DNA from: Devosia nitrariae
Lineage (GTDB): Bacteria > Pseudomonadota > Alphaproteobacteria > Rhizobiales > Devosiaceae
NCBI RefSeq assembly: GCF_030160115.1
Contig: NZ_BSNS01000007.1
Coordinates: forward strand, 186,001-250,000
DNA length: 64,000 bases
Reading direction: 5' to 3'
The notes beneath the pieces were generated by a model that ran no database searches, was not told the origin of the DNA, and saw nothing but the letters and a program-made list of their open reading frames with translations. Positions within the stretch are counted from its first letter, which is position 1. The number at the start of each line of letters is the position of its first letter. The translations under genes were made by a program, and so were the position numbers. Below, one piece after another: positions 33,434-42,238 of this stretch.

Positions 33434-34642
33434 TCACGGCGAAGCGGTCGAACGTCGCAATCTTATCCGACCGAAATTGCCGACACCCATGACCACGCCA
33501 CCAAGGATCGCGATGGCGGCCGCCGCCCACAAGACCTGCCGGTAATCGGAGCCGGCGCTGAGGGTTCCGAAGAGAGCCGCTCCGCCGAGCGTTGCGAGAA
33601 TGGCGATGACGTCCATCAGCGAACTCGAGAGCCCGATGCGCCCCTTGATGGTGTCCTGGACATAGCTGATGTTGATCGAGAGCAGTGCCGATGCCGCCAC
33701 GCCGTTGACCACCTGCAGGATCAGGACATCCATGACGGTGGCCGCGCGCAGCACCAGAAGGATGTAGACGCCCAGCAACGCGGCGGAAAAGGCGATGATC
33801 GCGACCTTGGAGAAGTAACGGCCGACCGCATACCCCCATAGGAGCATGAAAGGTATCTCCGTCAGCGCCGCCGTGCCCGCATAGAGCCCCACGTCGCTGA
33901 TGCTGCCGCCCAGATCGTTGACGATCATCAGGGGCATGGCCAGTTGGACCAGCCGCATGGCGATCATCACGATGAGGATCGCGAGGAGACCGCACAATGT
34001 GCCAGCGTCCAACGTTCGCCCTTGCGTCGGTCCGGCAGCGGATTTGGGCGCGGGGCGCGCTACGCGGGTCGCCGGGTTGCGCATCATCAGGATGAAGATC
34101 GTGCCGATGGCGAGGTAGGCGAGGCACGTGATCAGATAGACATCGAACACCGACGTCAGCGCGGCGATGATGCCCGCGGCTGGAGGCACGACCACCCATG
34201 AAGCCGAAAAGATGGTCCGCATCACCGAGACCATCATATCCGCCCTGCCCGGCGCCCGCTCGCTGTAGAAGGCGCGCACGAACGAAAAGCTCTGCGAGAA
34301 GATGGCGACCGCAAGGGGAATGATGAATACCGTCGCGATCGAAAAGCTCATCTGGTTGCGGAAGAGATAAATAAGCCCGTAGCCGATGACACCCGCAAGG
34401 GACGACACCAGGACCAGGATGCGCCGGTCCGGCACGCGATCCGAGACGTAGCCGATCAGCAGCGAGGTCACCGCTCCCACCGCCGCGCCGGCCGACACCA
34501 GCGCCGCATAGGTCGCGTTGGACATCCCGAGCTTCTCGATGCCCACGATCGCCGCATAGGGCAGAGTGGTCGCGAAGGTCACGCCCGAGAGGAACATGCT
34601 CGTGCCGAGCATCAGCGACAGCGGCGGTATCCTGGTGGCCAT
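33434..34642 (-). CDS. MFS transporter, sugar-efflux (SetA/SotB)-like
   Basis: A 402-residue twelve-helix carrier resembling the SET sugar-efflux branch: an N-terminal helix TSMFLSGVTFATTLPYAAIV, the loop GYVSDRVPDRRILVLVSSLAG and the central NDLGGSISDVGLYAGTAAL. Its C-terminus is short and basic. SET proteins export glucosides or lactose-like sugars; the substrate here is unknown. A 22-base palindrome about 60 bases upstream is a candidate operator. Confidence 0.85.
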   Translation of the reverse strand: MATRIPPLSLMLGTSMFLSGVTFATTLPYAAIVGIEKLGMSNATYAALVSAGAAVGAVTSLLIGYVSDRVPDRRILVLVSSLAGVIGYGLIYLFRNQMSFSIATVFIIPLAVAIFSQSFSFVRAFYSERAPGRADMMVSVMRTIFSASWVVVPPAAGIIAALTSVFDVYLITCLAYLAIGTIFILMMRNPATRVARPAPKSAAGPTQGRTLDAGTLCGLLAILIVMIAMRLVQLAMPLMIVNDLGGSISDVGLYAGTAALTEIPFMLLWGYAVGRYFSKVAIIAFSAALLGVYILLVLRAATVMDVLILQVVNGVAASALLSINISYVQDTIKGRIGLSSSLMDVIAILATLGGAALFGTLSAGSDYRQVLWAAAAIAILGGVVMGVGNFGRIRLRRSTASP

Positions 34643-35037
34643 TGTTCCCCTCCCGGCATTGCCGGAGGATAAGGAAGGCCTCGTCCTCAGCTATCGCCAC
34701 CTGGACTCGGGTACCTGAGTCCATCGACTGTCCGCAATGCGCCGACATCGCGGATCTAGTCGCGGTTTGATGTCTTCGGGCCTCTGAACGGGCTGATCGT
34801 TCTGAATGGGCTTGGCATTGCGGAGAAGGAAGCCGCCGGATACCCACTGGCGCTTCGCAAGCGCGGGCATAATGCCGACGACCGGATTAGGCCGGCATCT
34901 GTCCAGGCTGTTGCCGACCCGAGGGCGCGATCCGGGAAGCCAGACGTCCAACACAACCTGGTCGAGTACGCTGAAAAAGGCAGGATTTGCTGCTAGGCTA
35001 GCTCGTCTCGAACTCCTCTGTCGCCGGAGGGAGGTGG
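34643..35037. other. Divergent intergenic region of about 395 bases
   Basis: No gene is supported here; one open frame crosses into the LuxR gene on the other strand but has no family resemblance. The region carries a 22-base palindrome (listed separately) near the MFS gene and a GGAGGGAGG ribosome site just before the LuxR start at 35038. Confidence 0.55.
34702..34723. promoter_or_regulatory. 22-base palindrome upstream of the SET-like MFS gene
   Basis: TGGACTC (34702-34708) and GAGTCCA (34717-34723) form a perfect 7-base inverted repeat around GGGTACCT, whose centre is itself nearly symmetrical. It lies 60 bases upstream of the transporter start codon, a usual position for an operator. The binding protein is not known. 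Confidence 0.45.
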
Positions 35038-36711
35038 ATGGAAGGCGCTGACGAGCAAAATGCGGACGGATCGGGATCTGCCCTGCACGCCGAGCTGTCG
35101 ATAGGTCGCGATTGCTTTGGGCGTCATGACTGGGCTGACGCATTTGCCGTGTTTTCGCGAATCGACCGGGAGGCGCCACTTTCCGCTGAAGATCTGGAGC
35201 GGCTGGCGATATCCGCGTACCTGACCAATCGAGACGAAGACGCCCTGCGCGCCTTCGACCGCGCCCATCGCGCATACGTCGAGGCCAACGATTGCACGCG
35301 GGCCGTGCGCACGGCGTTCTGGCTCGGTTTCCGCCTTGCCAGCAGAGGACAAACAGGTCCGGCGAGCGGATGGTTCTCCCGGGCAAAGCGCCTGTTGCAG
35401 CGTCACGGGAAAGACTGCGTCGAACGGGGCTATTTGATGATACCGGTCATCGAGGAGAAGCTTGCCGAGGGTGACTTCGACTCAGCTCTGCACGAAGCAA
35501 AAAATGCCGCCGATATCGGTGAGCGGTTTCAGGATGCTGATCTGCTTTCGGTCGCGCTGCATCTCCAGGGGCGCGCACTTCTCCGCAAAGGTTCAGTGGC
35601 GGCGGGTCTCGCCCTTCTCGACGAAGCTATGGTCGCAGTCATCGAGGATGAGCTGTCGCCACTCATGACGGGCCTGATCTATTGCAGCGTCATCGAAGCC
35701 TGCCACGATATCTACGCCTTTGACCGAGCGCGGGAGTGGACATCCGCCCTTGCCGCCTGGTGCAGCAAACAGCCGCAGATCGTTGCATTCACCGGCACCT
35801 GCCTGGTCCATCGCGCGGAGATCATGCAGCTTGCCGGCGCCTGGGGCGATGCAATTGCGGAAGCCGGCCGAGCCTGCGAGCGTTTCCTTGATGGTTTCGA
35901 TCCGCAACCTCCGGCAACGGCGTTTTATCAAAGGGCCGAGATGCATCGCCTCAGGGGCGAGCTGGACGCGGCGGAGGAGGATTATCGCCGCGCCAGCCGG
36001 TTTGGCCACGAACCGCAGCCGGGACTGGCCCTGCTGCGTCTGGCGCAGGGGCGCAAGGACGCGGCAATCGCAGCAATACGACGAGTGATAGGCACCACAA
36101 AGGATCGGCTGCACAGGGCGCGCCTTCTTCCGGCGTATGTCGAGACTGCAATCTCCGTGGGAGAACTCGGCGAGGCCAAACAAGCATGTGGGGAACTGGA
36201 AGAGATCGCAGCAGCTTTCAAATCTACAGTGCTGAGTGCCATGGCCAACCAAGCCCGGGGAGCTCTCGCTCTTGCCAATAGAGACGCCGGCGCGGCTCTC
36301 GTCACGCTGCGCCCTGCATTCGAGGTGTGGAATGCAATCGACGCACCATATGAGGCTGCCCGCATCCGCATCCAGATCGGACTTGCCTGCCGCGCGCAAG
36401 GTGACGGCGACGGTGCCGACTTTGAATTCGCGGCCGCAAAAGCCGGGTTCGATAGACTGGGCGCCTATCCGGACCTCCGCCGCGTCGAGGACCTTATGGC
36501 GAGGCCGCGTGCGGGATTGCACGGCCTGAGTCAGCGCGAGTTGCAGGTTTTGCGGCTAATTGCTACCGGCAAGACAAACAAGGCCATCGCCGATGAGCTT
36601 TTCCTGAGCGAACGCACAATCGAGCGGCATGTGAGCAATATCTTTACAAAACTCGACCTGTCATCGCGCGCGGCAGCCACTGCATGGGCCTACGGGCACC
36701 ACCTCGTCTGA
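35038..36711 (+). CDS. LuxR-family regulator with TPR-like sensor region (paralogue of 11373-13031)
   Basis: A 557-residue regulator. Residues 1-480 are TPR-like helical repeats, and residues 490-550 are the LuxR helix-turn-helix (LSQRELQVLRLIATGKTNKAIADEL, SERTIERHVSNIFTKLDLSSRA). It lacks a receiver or ATPase domain. It aligns along its length with the regulator at 11373-13031, for example DCVERGYLMIP against DCVQRGYLLLP and CLVHRAEIMQL against CQVHRAEVLQL. It is followed after 120 bases by the hydrolase/methyltransferase fusion, its likely target. Confidence 0.9.
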   Translation: MEGADEQNADGSGSALHAELSIGRDCFGRHDWADAFAVFSRIDREAPLSAEDLERLAISAYLTNRDEDALRAFDRAHRAYVEANDCTRAVRTAFWLGFRLASRGQTGPASGWFSRAKRLLQRHGKDCVERGYLMIPVIEEKLAEGDFDSALHEAKNAADIGERFQDADLLSVALHLQGRALLRKGSVAAGLALLDEAMVAVIEDELSPLMTGLIYCSVIEACHDIYAFDRAREWTSALAAWCSKQPQIVAFTGTCLVHRAEIMQLAGAWGDAIAEAGRACERFLDGFDPQPPATAFYQRAEMHRLRGELDAAEEDYRRASRFGHEPQPGLALLRLAQGRKDAAIAAIRRVIGTTKDRLHRARLLPAYVETAISVGELGEAKQACGELEEIAAAFKSTVLSAMANQARGALALANRDAGAALVTLRPAFEVWNAIDAPYEAARIRIQIGLACRAQGDGDGADFEFAAAKAGFDRLGAYPDLRRVEDLMARPRAGLHGLSQRELQVLRLIATGKTNKAIADELFLSERTIERHVSNIFTKLDLSSRAAATAWAYGHHLV

Positions 36712-36831
36712 ACTCCGTTATACGTGGAAACACCCATTGCGCGTTCGCTGCAATTTCCGCGCTTTCCCCGAAGCATGCGGCCACGGTCGGCTCTAGCCTG
36801 CCTCCAGACCATCGAAGGAATGGAGGAGGTC

Positions 36832-38580
36832 ATGAACAAGGCTCGAAGAGTTGAAACCACGAAAGAACAATCCGGACCGGTGATTGGTGCCGAGGAGGCG
36901 CGGCTGCGGCTGTTGACAGATCTTCCCGTTGCCGAGCGGCGCGTGCAACTGGCAGGCATTTCGACCAACGTGTTCGAGGGCGGCATCGGGCCGCCGTTCG
37001 TCCTTCTGCATGGCCCGGGCGAATACGCCGCCAAATGGTTTCGAGTGATCCCCGAGCTCATCAAGACCCACCGGGTCATAGCACCCGACCTTCCGGGTCA
37101 TGGGAAATCCAACGCGATCGACGGGACCGTCGATACGGACCGCGTACTCGCCTGGCTGGGCGAACTGATCGAGCAGACCTGTCAGAGCCCTGCTGTATTG
37201 GTGGGCCAGGTTCTAGGGGGCGCCATCGCCGCGCGCTATGCGGCCGCGGGAGGCGCGGGTCTGCGCTGTCTCGTGCTCTCGGATGCGCTGGGGCTTACGC
37301 CCTTCCAGCCTGCGCCGGAGTTCGGGGAGGCACTCATGACGTTCGCGACAGAGCCGAGCGAGGAGAATCACGATCGGCTCTGGCAACGCTGCGCCTTCGA
37401 TCTGGACAGGCTTCGCACGGACCTGGGCACCACGTGGGACAATTTCAAAGCCTACAATCTGGATCGCGCCCGGACGGCCCCTCTGAAACCCACCCAACAC
37501 GGCCTGATGGAGCAGTTCGGCATTCCAGAGATTGCGCCGGACGATCTCGCTCGTATCGAGGTGCCGACTGTATTGATCTGGGGGCGACATGATCTCGCAA
37601 CCTCGCTGAACGTGGCGGAGAGGGCAAGCGCTCGCCATGGCTGGCCGCTATACGTCATCGAAGACGCCGCGGACGATCCCGCAATCGAGCAGCCTGCTGC
37701 ATTCGTCGAAGCGCTGCGGGAGGCCATCAGCAGGTATGGTGAACCCGCCGCATCCGACATACCGCCGCATACGCGCGAGGCGTGGGATCACATTGCGCCC
37801 GGCTATGACAGGACCAACACTGAAACCCAGATGCAGCTTGCCGGTGAGGCGCTGCTGCGGGCCGAACTACAGTCGGGGATGCGGTTCCTCGACGTTGCTT
37901 GCGGCAGTGGCGCCCTTGCCATCCCCGCCGCGAGGCTTGGCGCAGAAGTGGTCGCTGTCGACCAGTCGCCGGTGATGCTCCAGCTGCTGCAGGATCGCGC
38001 ACGAAAGGATGCACTTGCGATCGACACAAGCGTCATGGACGGCCACGCCCTGCAATTCGAAGCCGAAAGCTTTGACATCGCCGGGTCGCAGTTCGGTGTG
38101 ATGCTATTTCCCGACATGCCCGCAGGCATTCGCGAGATGGCCCGTGTCGTCAAGCCGGGGGGAACCGTTCTGGTCATCACCTATGGCGACCCGCACGAAG
38201 TCGACTTCCTGCGCTTTCTGGTAGGCGCGGTTCAGTCGGTGCGGCCCGGGTTCGAAGGCCCGTCCGTGGCCCCCCCGCCATTGCCGTTCCAGTTGAGCGA
38301 CCCCGAGCGGCTGCGCGCTGAATTGGAAGCCGCCGGTCTCAAGAAGATCCGTGTCGAGACGACCACCGAGCGGACAGCATTCAGTTCAGGAGAGGAACTC
38401 TGGAACTGGATCATTTGGAGCAATCCGATTGTGGAGGAGGTGCTCGGCGAGCTCGGCCTGACCAAATCCGAGCGCGATACGGTTCGCGGCGTGCTGGACG
38501 AAATGGTGCAGGAGCAGACAGACGATAGCGGCCGAGCCTATCTCACCAACCCGGTCAATATCGGTATCGGTAAAAAATGA
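36832..38580 (+). CDS. Degenerate alpha/beta-hydrolase fused to SAM-dependent methyltransferase
   Basis: A 582-residue fusion. Residues 50-300 are an alpha/beta-hydrolase (FVLLHGPGEYAAKWFRVIP, DLPGHGKSN), but the nucleophile elbow G-x-S-x-G reads GQVLG with Val127 in place of Ser, and the catalytic His region reads EDAADDPAIEQP with Asp where GAGH should be. So two of three triad residues are gone. Residues 315-575 are a class I methyltransferase with motif I LDVACGSGAL (352-361), and GHALQFEAESFD then FPDMPAGIREMARVVKPGG. GGAGGAGG before the ATG fixes the start at 36832. The hydrolase part probably binds a ligand; the methyl acceptor is unknown. Confidence 0.9.
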   Translation: MNKARRVETTKEQSGPVIGAEEARLRLLTDLPVAERRVQLAGISTNVFEGGIGPPFVLLHGPGEYAAKWFRVIPELIKTHRVIAPDLPGHGKSNAIDGTVDTDRVLAWLGELIEQTCQSPAVLVGQVLGGAIAARYAAAGGAGLRCLVLSDALGLTPFQPAPEFGEALMTFATEPSEENHDRLWQRCAFDLDRLRTDLGTTWDNFKAYNLDRARTAPLKPTQHGLMEQFGIPEIAPDDLARIEVPTVLIWGRHDLATSLNVAERASARHGWPLYVIEDAADDPAIEQPAAFVEALREAISRYGEPAASDIPPHTREAWDHIAPGYDRTNTETQMQLAGEALLRAELQSGMRFLDVACGSGALAIPAARLGAEVVAVDQSPVMLQLLQDRARKDALAIDTSVMDGHALQFEAESFDIAGSQFGVMLFPDMPAGIREMARVVKPGGTVLVITYGDPHEVDFLRFLVGAVQSVRPGFEGPSVAPPPLPFQLSDPERLRAELEAAGLKKIRVETTTERTAFSSGEELWNWIIWSNPIVEEVLGELGLTKSERDTVRGVLDEMVQEQTDDSGRAYLTNPVNIGIGKK

Positions 38581-38584
38581 GACG

Positions 38585-38869
38585 GTGGTCCGGGTTACAA
38601 GAGAGGCGGTCGCAGCCGCCTCCCCCGAACTCCTCGCCCATATTTTGTCGCAACAGGATATTCCGCCCTCGCACAGCGTCATGGTCGGGGACCGCCGATA
38701 TGACATCTCCAGGGCCCATGCGGTGGGAATACGCGGCCTTGGCGTGCACTGGGATTATGGCGCAAGAGACGAACTCGAGACTGCCGGCGCAGATCAGCTG
38801 GCGGAAGCGACTGCAGACCTCGCCCGCACGGTTCGTTCGATGGTCAGCGGAGAGCTATCTGCGAGCTAG
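38585..38869 (+). pseudogene. HAD-family hydrolase (phosphoglycolate phosphatase-like), C-terminal fragment
   Basis: Ninety-four codons matching only the end of a Gph-like HAD phosphatase: SHSVMVGDRRYDISRAHAVG is motif IV (GD-x-x-x-D) and GVHWDYGARDELETAGAD is the usual C-terminal block. The N-terminal half with the nucleophile D-x-D-x-T and the cap domain is missing, and stop codons close the frame upstream. It starts 4 bases after the fusion gene's stop. It looks like a scar left when the fusion gene's region was rearranged; it should be inactive. Confidence 0.7.
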
Positions 38870-38908
38870 AGGCTGGTTCTGGGCGCGAGCCTGAGGCGTC
38901 CCAGCCGC

Positions 38909-40396
38909 TCAGGATCCTGCGATCTCGTTCCCCAGGCGGACCGTTTCCTCAACGAGCAGAAAGAGATCGTCGCGGTGTGTGCGGTGATTGGTTATGGCGA
39001 CCCGCAGGCAATGCTCGCCATGCACCGTCGTATCCGAAATTGCCGCTGTCCCCTCTTCCTGCAGCCGCAGCATGATTTCCGTATTGATGGCCTTTAGCGC
39101 CTCGGCCTCCACCCCCTTCGCACGATACCGGAAACAGACGATGTTGATCGTTGTGGGGGCCGCGAGCTCCAGAAGGGGCTCGGCCTCGATAAGGGTGGTG
39201 AGGTACCGCGCCTGAGCGATGTTCTGGTCGATGAGGCGGCCGAACTTTTCGGCGCCATGCTCCTTGAGCGCCATCCAGACCTTCAGCGCCCGGAAGCCGC
39301 GTGTGGTCTGCAACCCGTACTCGTGCAGCCACGCTGCCGCGGCGAGGCCGCGCGATGTCGCCTCCAGATATTCGGACGTCACCGCAAAAGCCGCATGATG
39401 GGCAGAGGGGTCGCGGATGAGGGCGCAGCCGACTTCGAAAGGCGCATGCAGCCATTTATGCGGATCGAGCGCCAGGGAATCGGCGCGCCCGATGCCGTCA
39501 ACGCGCAAGGCGTTTTCGGGGGCGATGGCGATCAGCGCGCCTATGCAGCCGTCGACATGGAACCAGATATCCTCTTCAGCTGCCAGATCACCGATCGCTG
39601 AGAGATCATCGATCGCACCAGTGTTCACTGTGCCTGCGTTGGCAATAATACAGGCAGGCAGAAAGCCAGCGGCGCGGTCTTGCGCAATCGCTGCAGCAAG
39701 AGCGGCGACGTCCATTCGAAACCCGGCATCACTCGGGATGCGCCGCAGGGCCCGGTTGCCCAGCCCCAACTCTTCAAGTGCCTTGCGGTGGCAGCTGTGG
39801 ACCTGATCCGAGGCATAGAAGCGCAACGGCTTGTCGATCGCCGCGACGCCATGCTCGCGCACGTCCACGCCAGCCTTTACGTTGCGCGCCACCGTCAGCC
39901 CGATGAGGTTGGCCATGGAGCCGCCGCTGACCAGCGTGCCGCTGGCCGAAGCCGGAAACCCCACCATTTCCTTCAACCAGTTGACCACCTGAGCGTCCAG
40001 CAGGGCGGCGGCATGATTGCCGCCGCCGAGGTTGGATCCCTGGATCGCCGCCAGGAAATCGGCCAGCGCACCGGTAAAGTTGCTGGATCCCATGTACCAC
40101 GACCAGAAACGCGGATGGATGTTGCCCATCGGATAGGACATCACGTTCTCCGTGACTTGCCTGTAGACCTCGCCGAGCGGCGCCGGCGAGCGAGGCAAGG
40201 CGGTATCGAAGAACGTCCTTACCTCAGCCGGCATATCCCGCCACACGGGGCGCTCGCGCACATCGCGCAGAAAGCCGATCGCGTCGTCGACGATGCGGTG
40301 GGAAAGTGCCCCGAGTACGGCCCAATCGGTCGGGTCGAGCGTTTCTTCACCGGTCGCAGCCCCTGGGCGATGCAACGCGTCCATCTCATGCTCCAT
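38909..40396 (-). CDS. Group II pyridoxal-dependent decarboxylase
   Basis: A 495-residue PLP enzyme of the aromatic amino acid / tyrosine / glutamate decarboxylase group. PLP Lys314 is in DPHKWLHAPFEVG, and HVDGC (280-284) holds the Asp that binds the pyridine nitrogen. SGGSMANLIGLTVARN is the phosphate site. It releases CO2 from an amino acid to give an amine, but the substrate cannot be read. An ATG at 40384 has a better ribosome site (GGAG) than that at 40396. It lies 13 bases after a cystathionine-beta-synthase-like gene, so the amine may derive from its product. Confidence 0.92.
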   Translation of the reverse strand: MEHEMDALHRPGAATGEETLDPTDWAVLGALSHRIVDDAIGFLRDVRERPVWRDMPAEVRTFFDTALPRSPAPLGEVYRQVTENVMSYPMGNIHPRFWSWYMGSSNFTGALADFLAAIQGSNLGGGNHAAALLDAQVVNWLKEMVGFPASASGTLVSGGSMANLIGLTVARNVKAGVDVREHGVAAIDKPLRFYASDQVHSCHRKALEELGLGNRALRRIPSDAGFRMDVAALAAAIAQDRAAGFLPACIIANAGTVNTGAIDDLSAIGDLAAEEDIWFHVDGCIGALIAIAPENALRVDGIGRADSLALDPHKWLHAPFEVGCALIRDPSAHHAAFAVTSEYLEATSRGLAAAAWLHEYGLQTTRGFRALKVWMALKEHGAEKFGRLIDQNIAQARYLTTLIEAEPLLELAAPTTINIVCFRYRAKGVEAEALKAINTEIMLRLQEEGTAAISDTTVHGEHCLRVAITNHRTHRDDLFLLVEETVRLGNEIAGS

Positions 40397-40409
40397 TCAA
40401 AGGGCATCG

Positions 40410-41495
40410 TCACGCGACGAACTGGTAGCCGGGCGTCGAGCGCGAAAGAGCGGTCTCCTCCTCGTCCATCTCGGCTTCGATCGTCTCGAAGAGCGGCGTG
40501 GTGATGTAGCGTTCGCCGGTGTCGGGAAGCATGGCGAGGATCACCGATCCGGCGGGTGCGCGTTCGGCGACCTGACGCGCCACGGCGAAGGTCGAGCCGC
40601 CGGAAACGCCGGTGAATATGCCTTCCTTTTGCGCCAGTGCTTTCGCCCACTTGATCCCTTCGGGGCCTGCAACCGGCATCACCTCGTCATAGAAGCGGGA
40701 GTCGACAGCCTCCTGCAGCACGTAGGGAACGAAATCCGGGGTCCAGCCCTGGATGGGGTGCGGCTCGAAGGCGGGATGGCTGGCTGCCGGAGAGTGGTCG
40801 CTTGCACGTTCCTGGGCCTGGCCGCTGCCAATGAGTTGTGCATTGGCGGGTTCGCAGAGCACGATCCGGGTCTCCGGCCGCTCCCGGCGCAAGACCCGCC
40901 CGACGCCGGCAACCGTGCCGCCCGTCCCGTAGCCGGTCACGAACCAGTCGAGCCGCGAACCGGCGAAATCGTTGATGATCTCGCGGGCCGTCGTCGCCTC
41001 ATGGATGTCCGCATTTGCCGCGGTCTCGAACTGGCGGGCGAGGAACCAGCCATTGGCCTCGGCGAGTTCCACCGCTTTCCTGTACATGCCGAAGCCCTTC
41101 TGCGCGCGCGGCGTCAGGACGACCTTGGCCCCGAGCATGCGCATCAGCTTGCGGCGCTCGACCGAGAAGCTGTCGGCCATGGTCACGACCAGAGGGTAGC
41201 CCTTCTGAGCGCACACCATGGCGAGCCCGATCCCGGTATTGCCGCTGGTCGCCTCGACGACCGTCTGGCCCGGCTTCAATGTTCCGCTGCGCTCGGCCTC
41301 CTCGATGATATTGAGCGCCAGCCGGTCCTTGACCGAGGACATCGGGTTGAAGAACTCGGCTTTCACGTAGATCGTCGCGTGATCCACCCCGAGATTGTTG
41401 ATCCGGATCGTCGGGGTGTCCCCGACGGTCTCCAGAATGCTTTCGAAGAGGCGCCCTCGACCGGCCGTCGTTCTGATTGCTGCTTTGTCCAACAT
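40410..41495 (-). CDS. Cysteine synthase / cystathionine beta-synthase-like PLP enzyme
   Basis: A 361-residue fold-type II PLP enzyme. PLP Lys56 is in NPMSSVKDRL, the substrate loop TSGNTG is near 84-89, and the Gly-rich phosphate site GTGGTVAGVGR near 192. It is longer than CysK (about 310 residues), with a tail near residues 235-361 that includes HPIQGWTPDFVPYVLQEAV. It makes a beta-substituted alanine from an activated serine. In one operon with a PLP decarboxylase, it may feed an unusual amino acid into decarboxylation; alternatively it is simply a second cysteine synthase. Confidence 0.9.
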   Translation of the reverse strand: MLDKAAIRTTAGRGRLFESILETVGDTPTIRINNLGVDHATIYVKAEFFNPMSSVKDRLALNIIEEAERSGTLKPGQTVVEATSGNTGIGLAMVCAQKGYPLVVTMADSFSVERRKLMRMLGAKVVLTPRAQKGFGMYRKAVELAEANGWFLARQFETAANADIHEATTAREIINDFAGSRLDWFVTGYGTGGTVAGVGRVLRRERPETRIVLCEPANAQLIGSGQAQERASDHSPAASHPAFEPHPIQGWTPDFVPYVLQEAVDSRFYDEVMPVAGPEGIKWAKALAQKEGIFTGVSGGSTFAVARQVAERAPAGSVILAMLPDTGERYITTPLFETIEAEMDEEETALSRSTPGYQFVA

Positions 41496-41532
41496 GGTTG
41501 GTCTCCCTCATCCATTAAATGGCATCGCGCTC

Positions 41533-41560
41533 CAGGGCCGCCGGATACCCGGCGGCCCTG
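41533..41560. terminator. Strong GC-rich hairpin downstream of the cupin gene
   Basis: CAGGGCCGCCGG (41533-41544) and CCGGCGGCCCTG (41549-41560) form a perfect 12-base stem with a 4-base loop. It lies 5 bases past the cupin stop and 37 bases before the cysteine-synthase-like start. There is no T run. It should end or weaken transcription from the cupin gene. Confidence 0.65.
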
Positions 41561-41565
41561 AGACT

Positions 41566-42063
41566 TCATTGTGCGCGCGGATCGTCCATCGGGTCCACAT
41601 ATTCGACGCCGAACGGACCGATGCCGTTGAGCTGGACGATCGTCTCTTCCTGCGTCCAGGCGTAGTGCGCCTCGCCGACGGGGATCCGCACGAAGCTTCC
41701 CGCTGCCAGCAGAGGTGCCGCAGCCCGGTCGTGCGTTTCTCCTGTCGCCATGCCGAAGCCGCCGGAAAGAACGGTGACATGCTCCTCCTGGGGGTGCCGG
41801 TGGGGCGGTATTTCATAGCCGGCAGGAAACTTCAGCCGGATGACGAACGGGCCGGGCTCGGCGGGACTGCCCATCAACACGGCGATCTCAGCGCCGGCCG
41901 GCAAGGTCGGCGGACCCGGGTTGAAGACGACATTATCCACGGGGATGGCGGTATGGTGCTCGCTGTCATGTGCAAGGGCGGGAAAGGCAAAGGTGACGAA
42001 AAGCACGCCGACAGCGGCCGTGGCCGCTATGCTCGCCCGTTTGATGCTGTATGCACGTTTCAT
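41566..42063 (-). CDS. Secreted cupin-domain protein
   Basis: A 165-residue protein with a signal peptide (about residues 1-31, ending PALA, then HDSEHHTAIP) and a single cupin barrel. Metal ligands are visible as the cupin motif PPHRHPQEEHVTVLSGGF (His, His, Glu, His) and the C-terminal His in VGEAHYAW. Periplasmic cupins of this type bind a transition metal, and their substrate is unknown. It is transcribed away from a SARP/TolB regulator with about 175 bases between them. A strong hairpin follows its stop. Confidence 0.88.
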   Translation of the reverse strand: MKRAYSIKRASIAATAAVGVLFVTFAFPALAHDSEHHTAIPVDNVVFNPGPPTLPAGAEIAVLMGSPAEPGPFVIRLKFPAGYEIPPHRHPQEEHVTVLSGGFGMATGETHDRAAAPLLAAGSFVRIPVGEAHYAWTQEETIVQLNGIGPFGVEYVDPMDDPRAQ

Positions 42064-42238
42064 CGTCGTTCTCCATCTGATGACGAACCTGTCTCACCAA
42101 GGAGGCCAGCCGTTCGTCTGCTAGCCGTCCGCTGCCACCAAGGATCTGTGAGGCCTGGCAGGCCCGATCAAAGATGCAGCGCGGTGATTTCGGTGATAGA
42201 ACACCTGACCGTGGTGCGCCGTGGGAGGCGGCGTGGGA

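Noticed and set aside
34691-35386. 231-codon minus-strand frame across the LuxR start
   Set aside because: No family resemblance, low-complexity Arg-rich start, and it conflicts with the well-supported LuxR gene and ribosome site at 35038.
36724-36831. GTG-started N-terminal extension of the hydrolase/methyltransferase fusion
   Set aside because: GGAGGAGG stands just before the ATG at 36832, and the extra residues do not fit the hydrolase fold.
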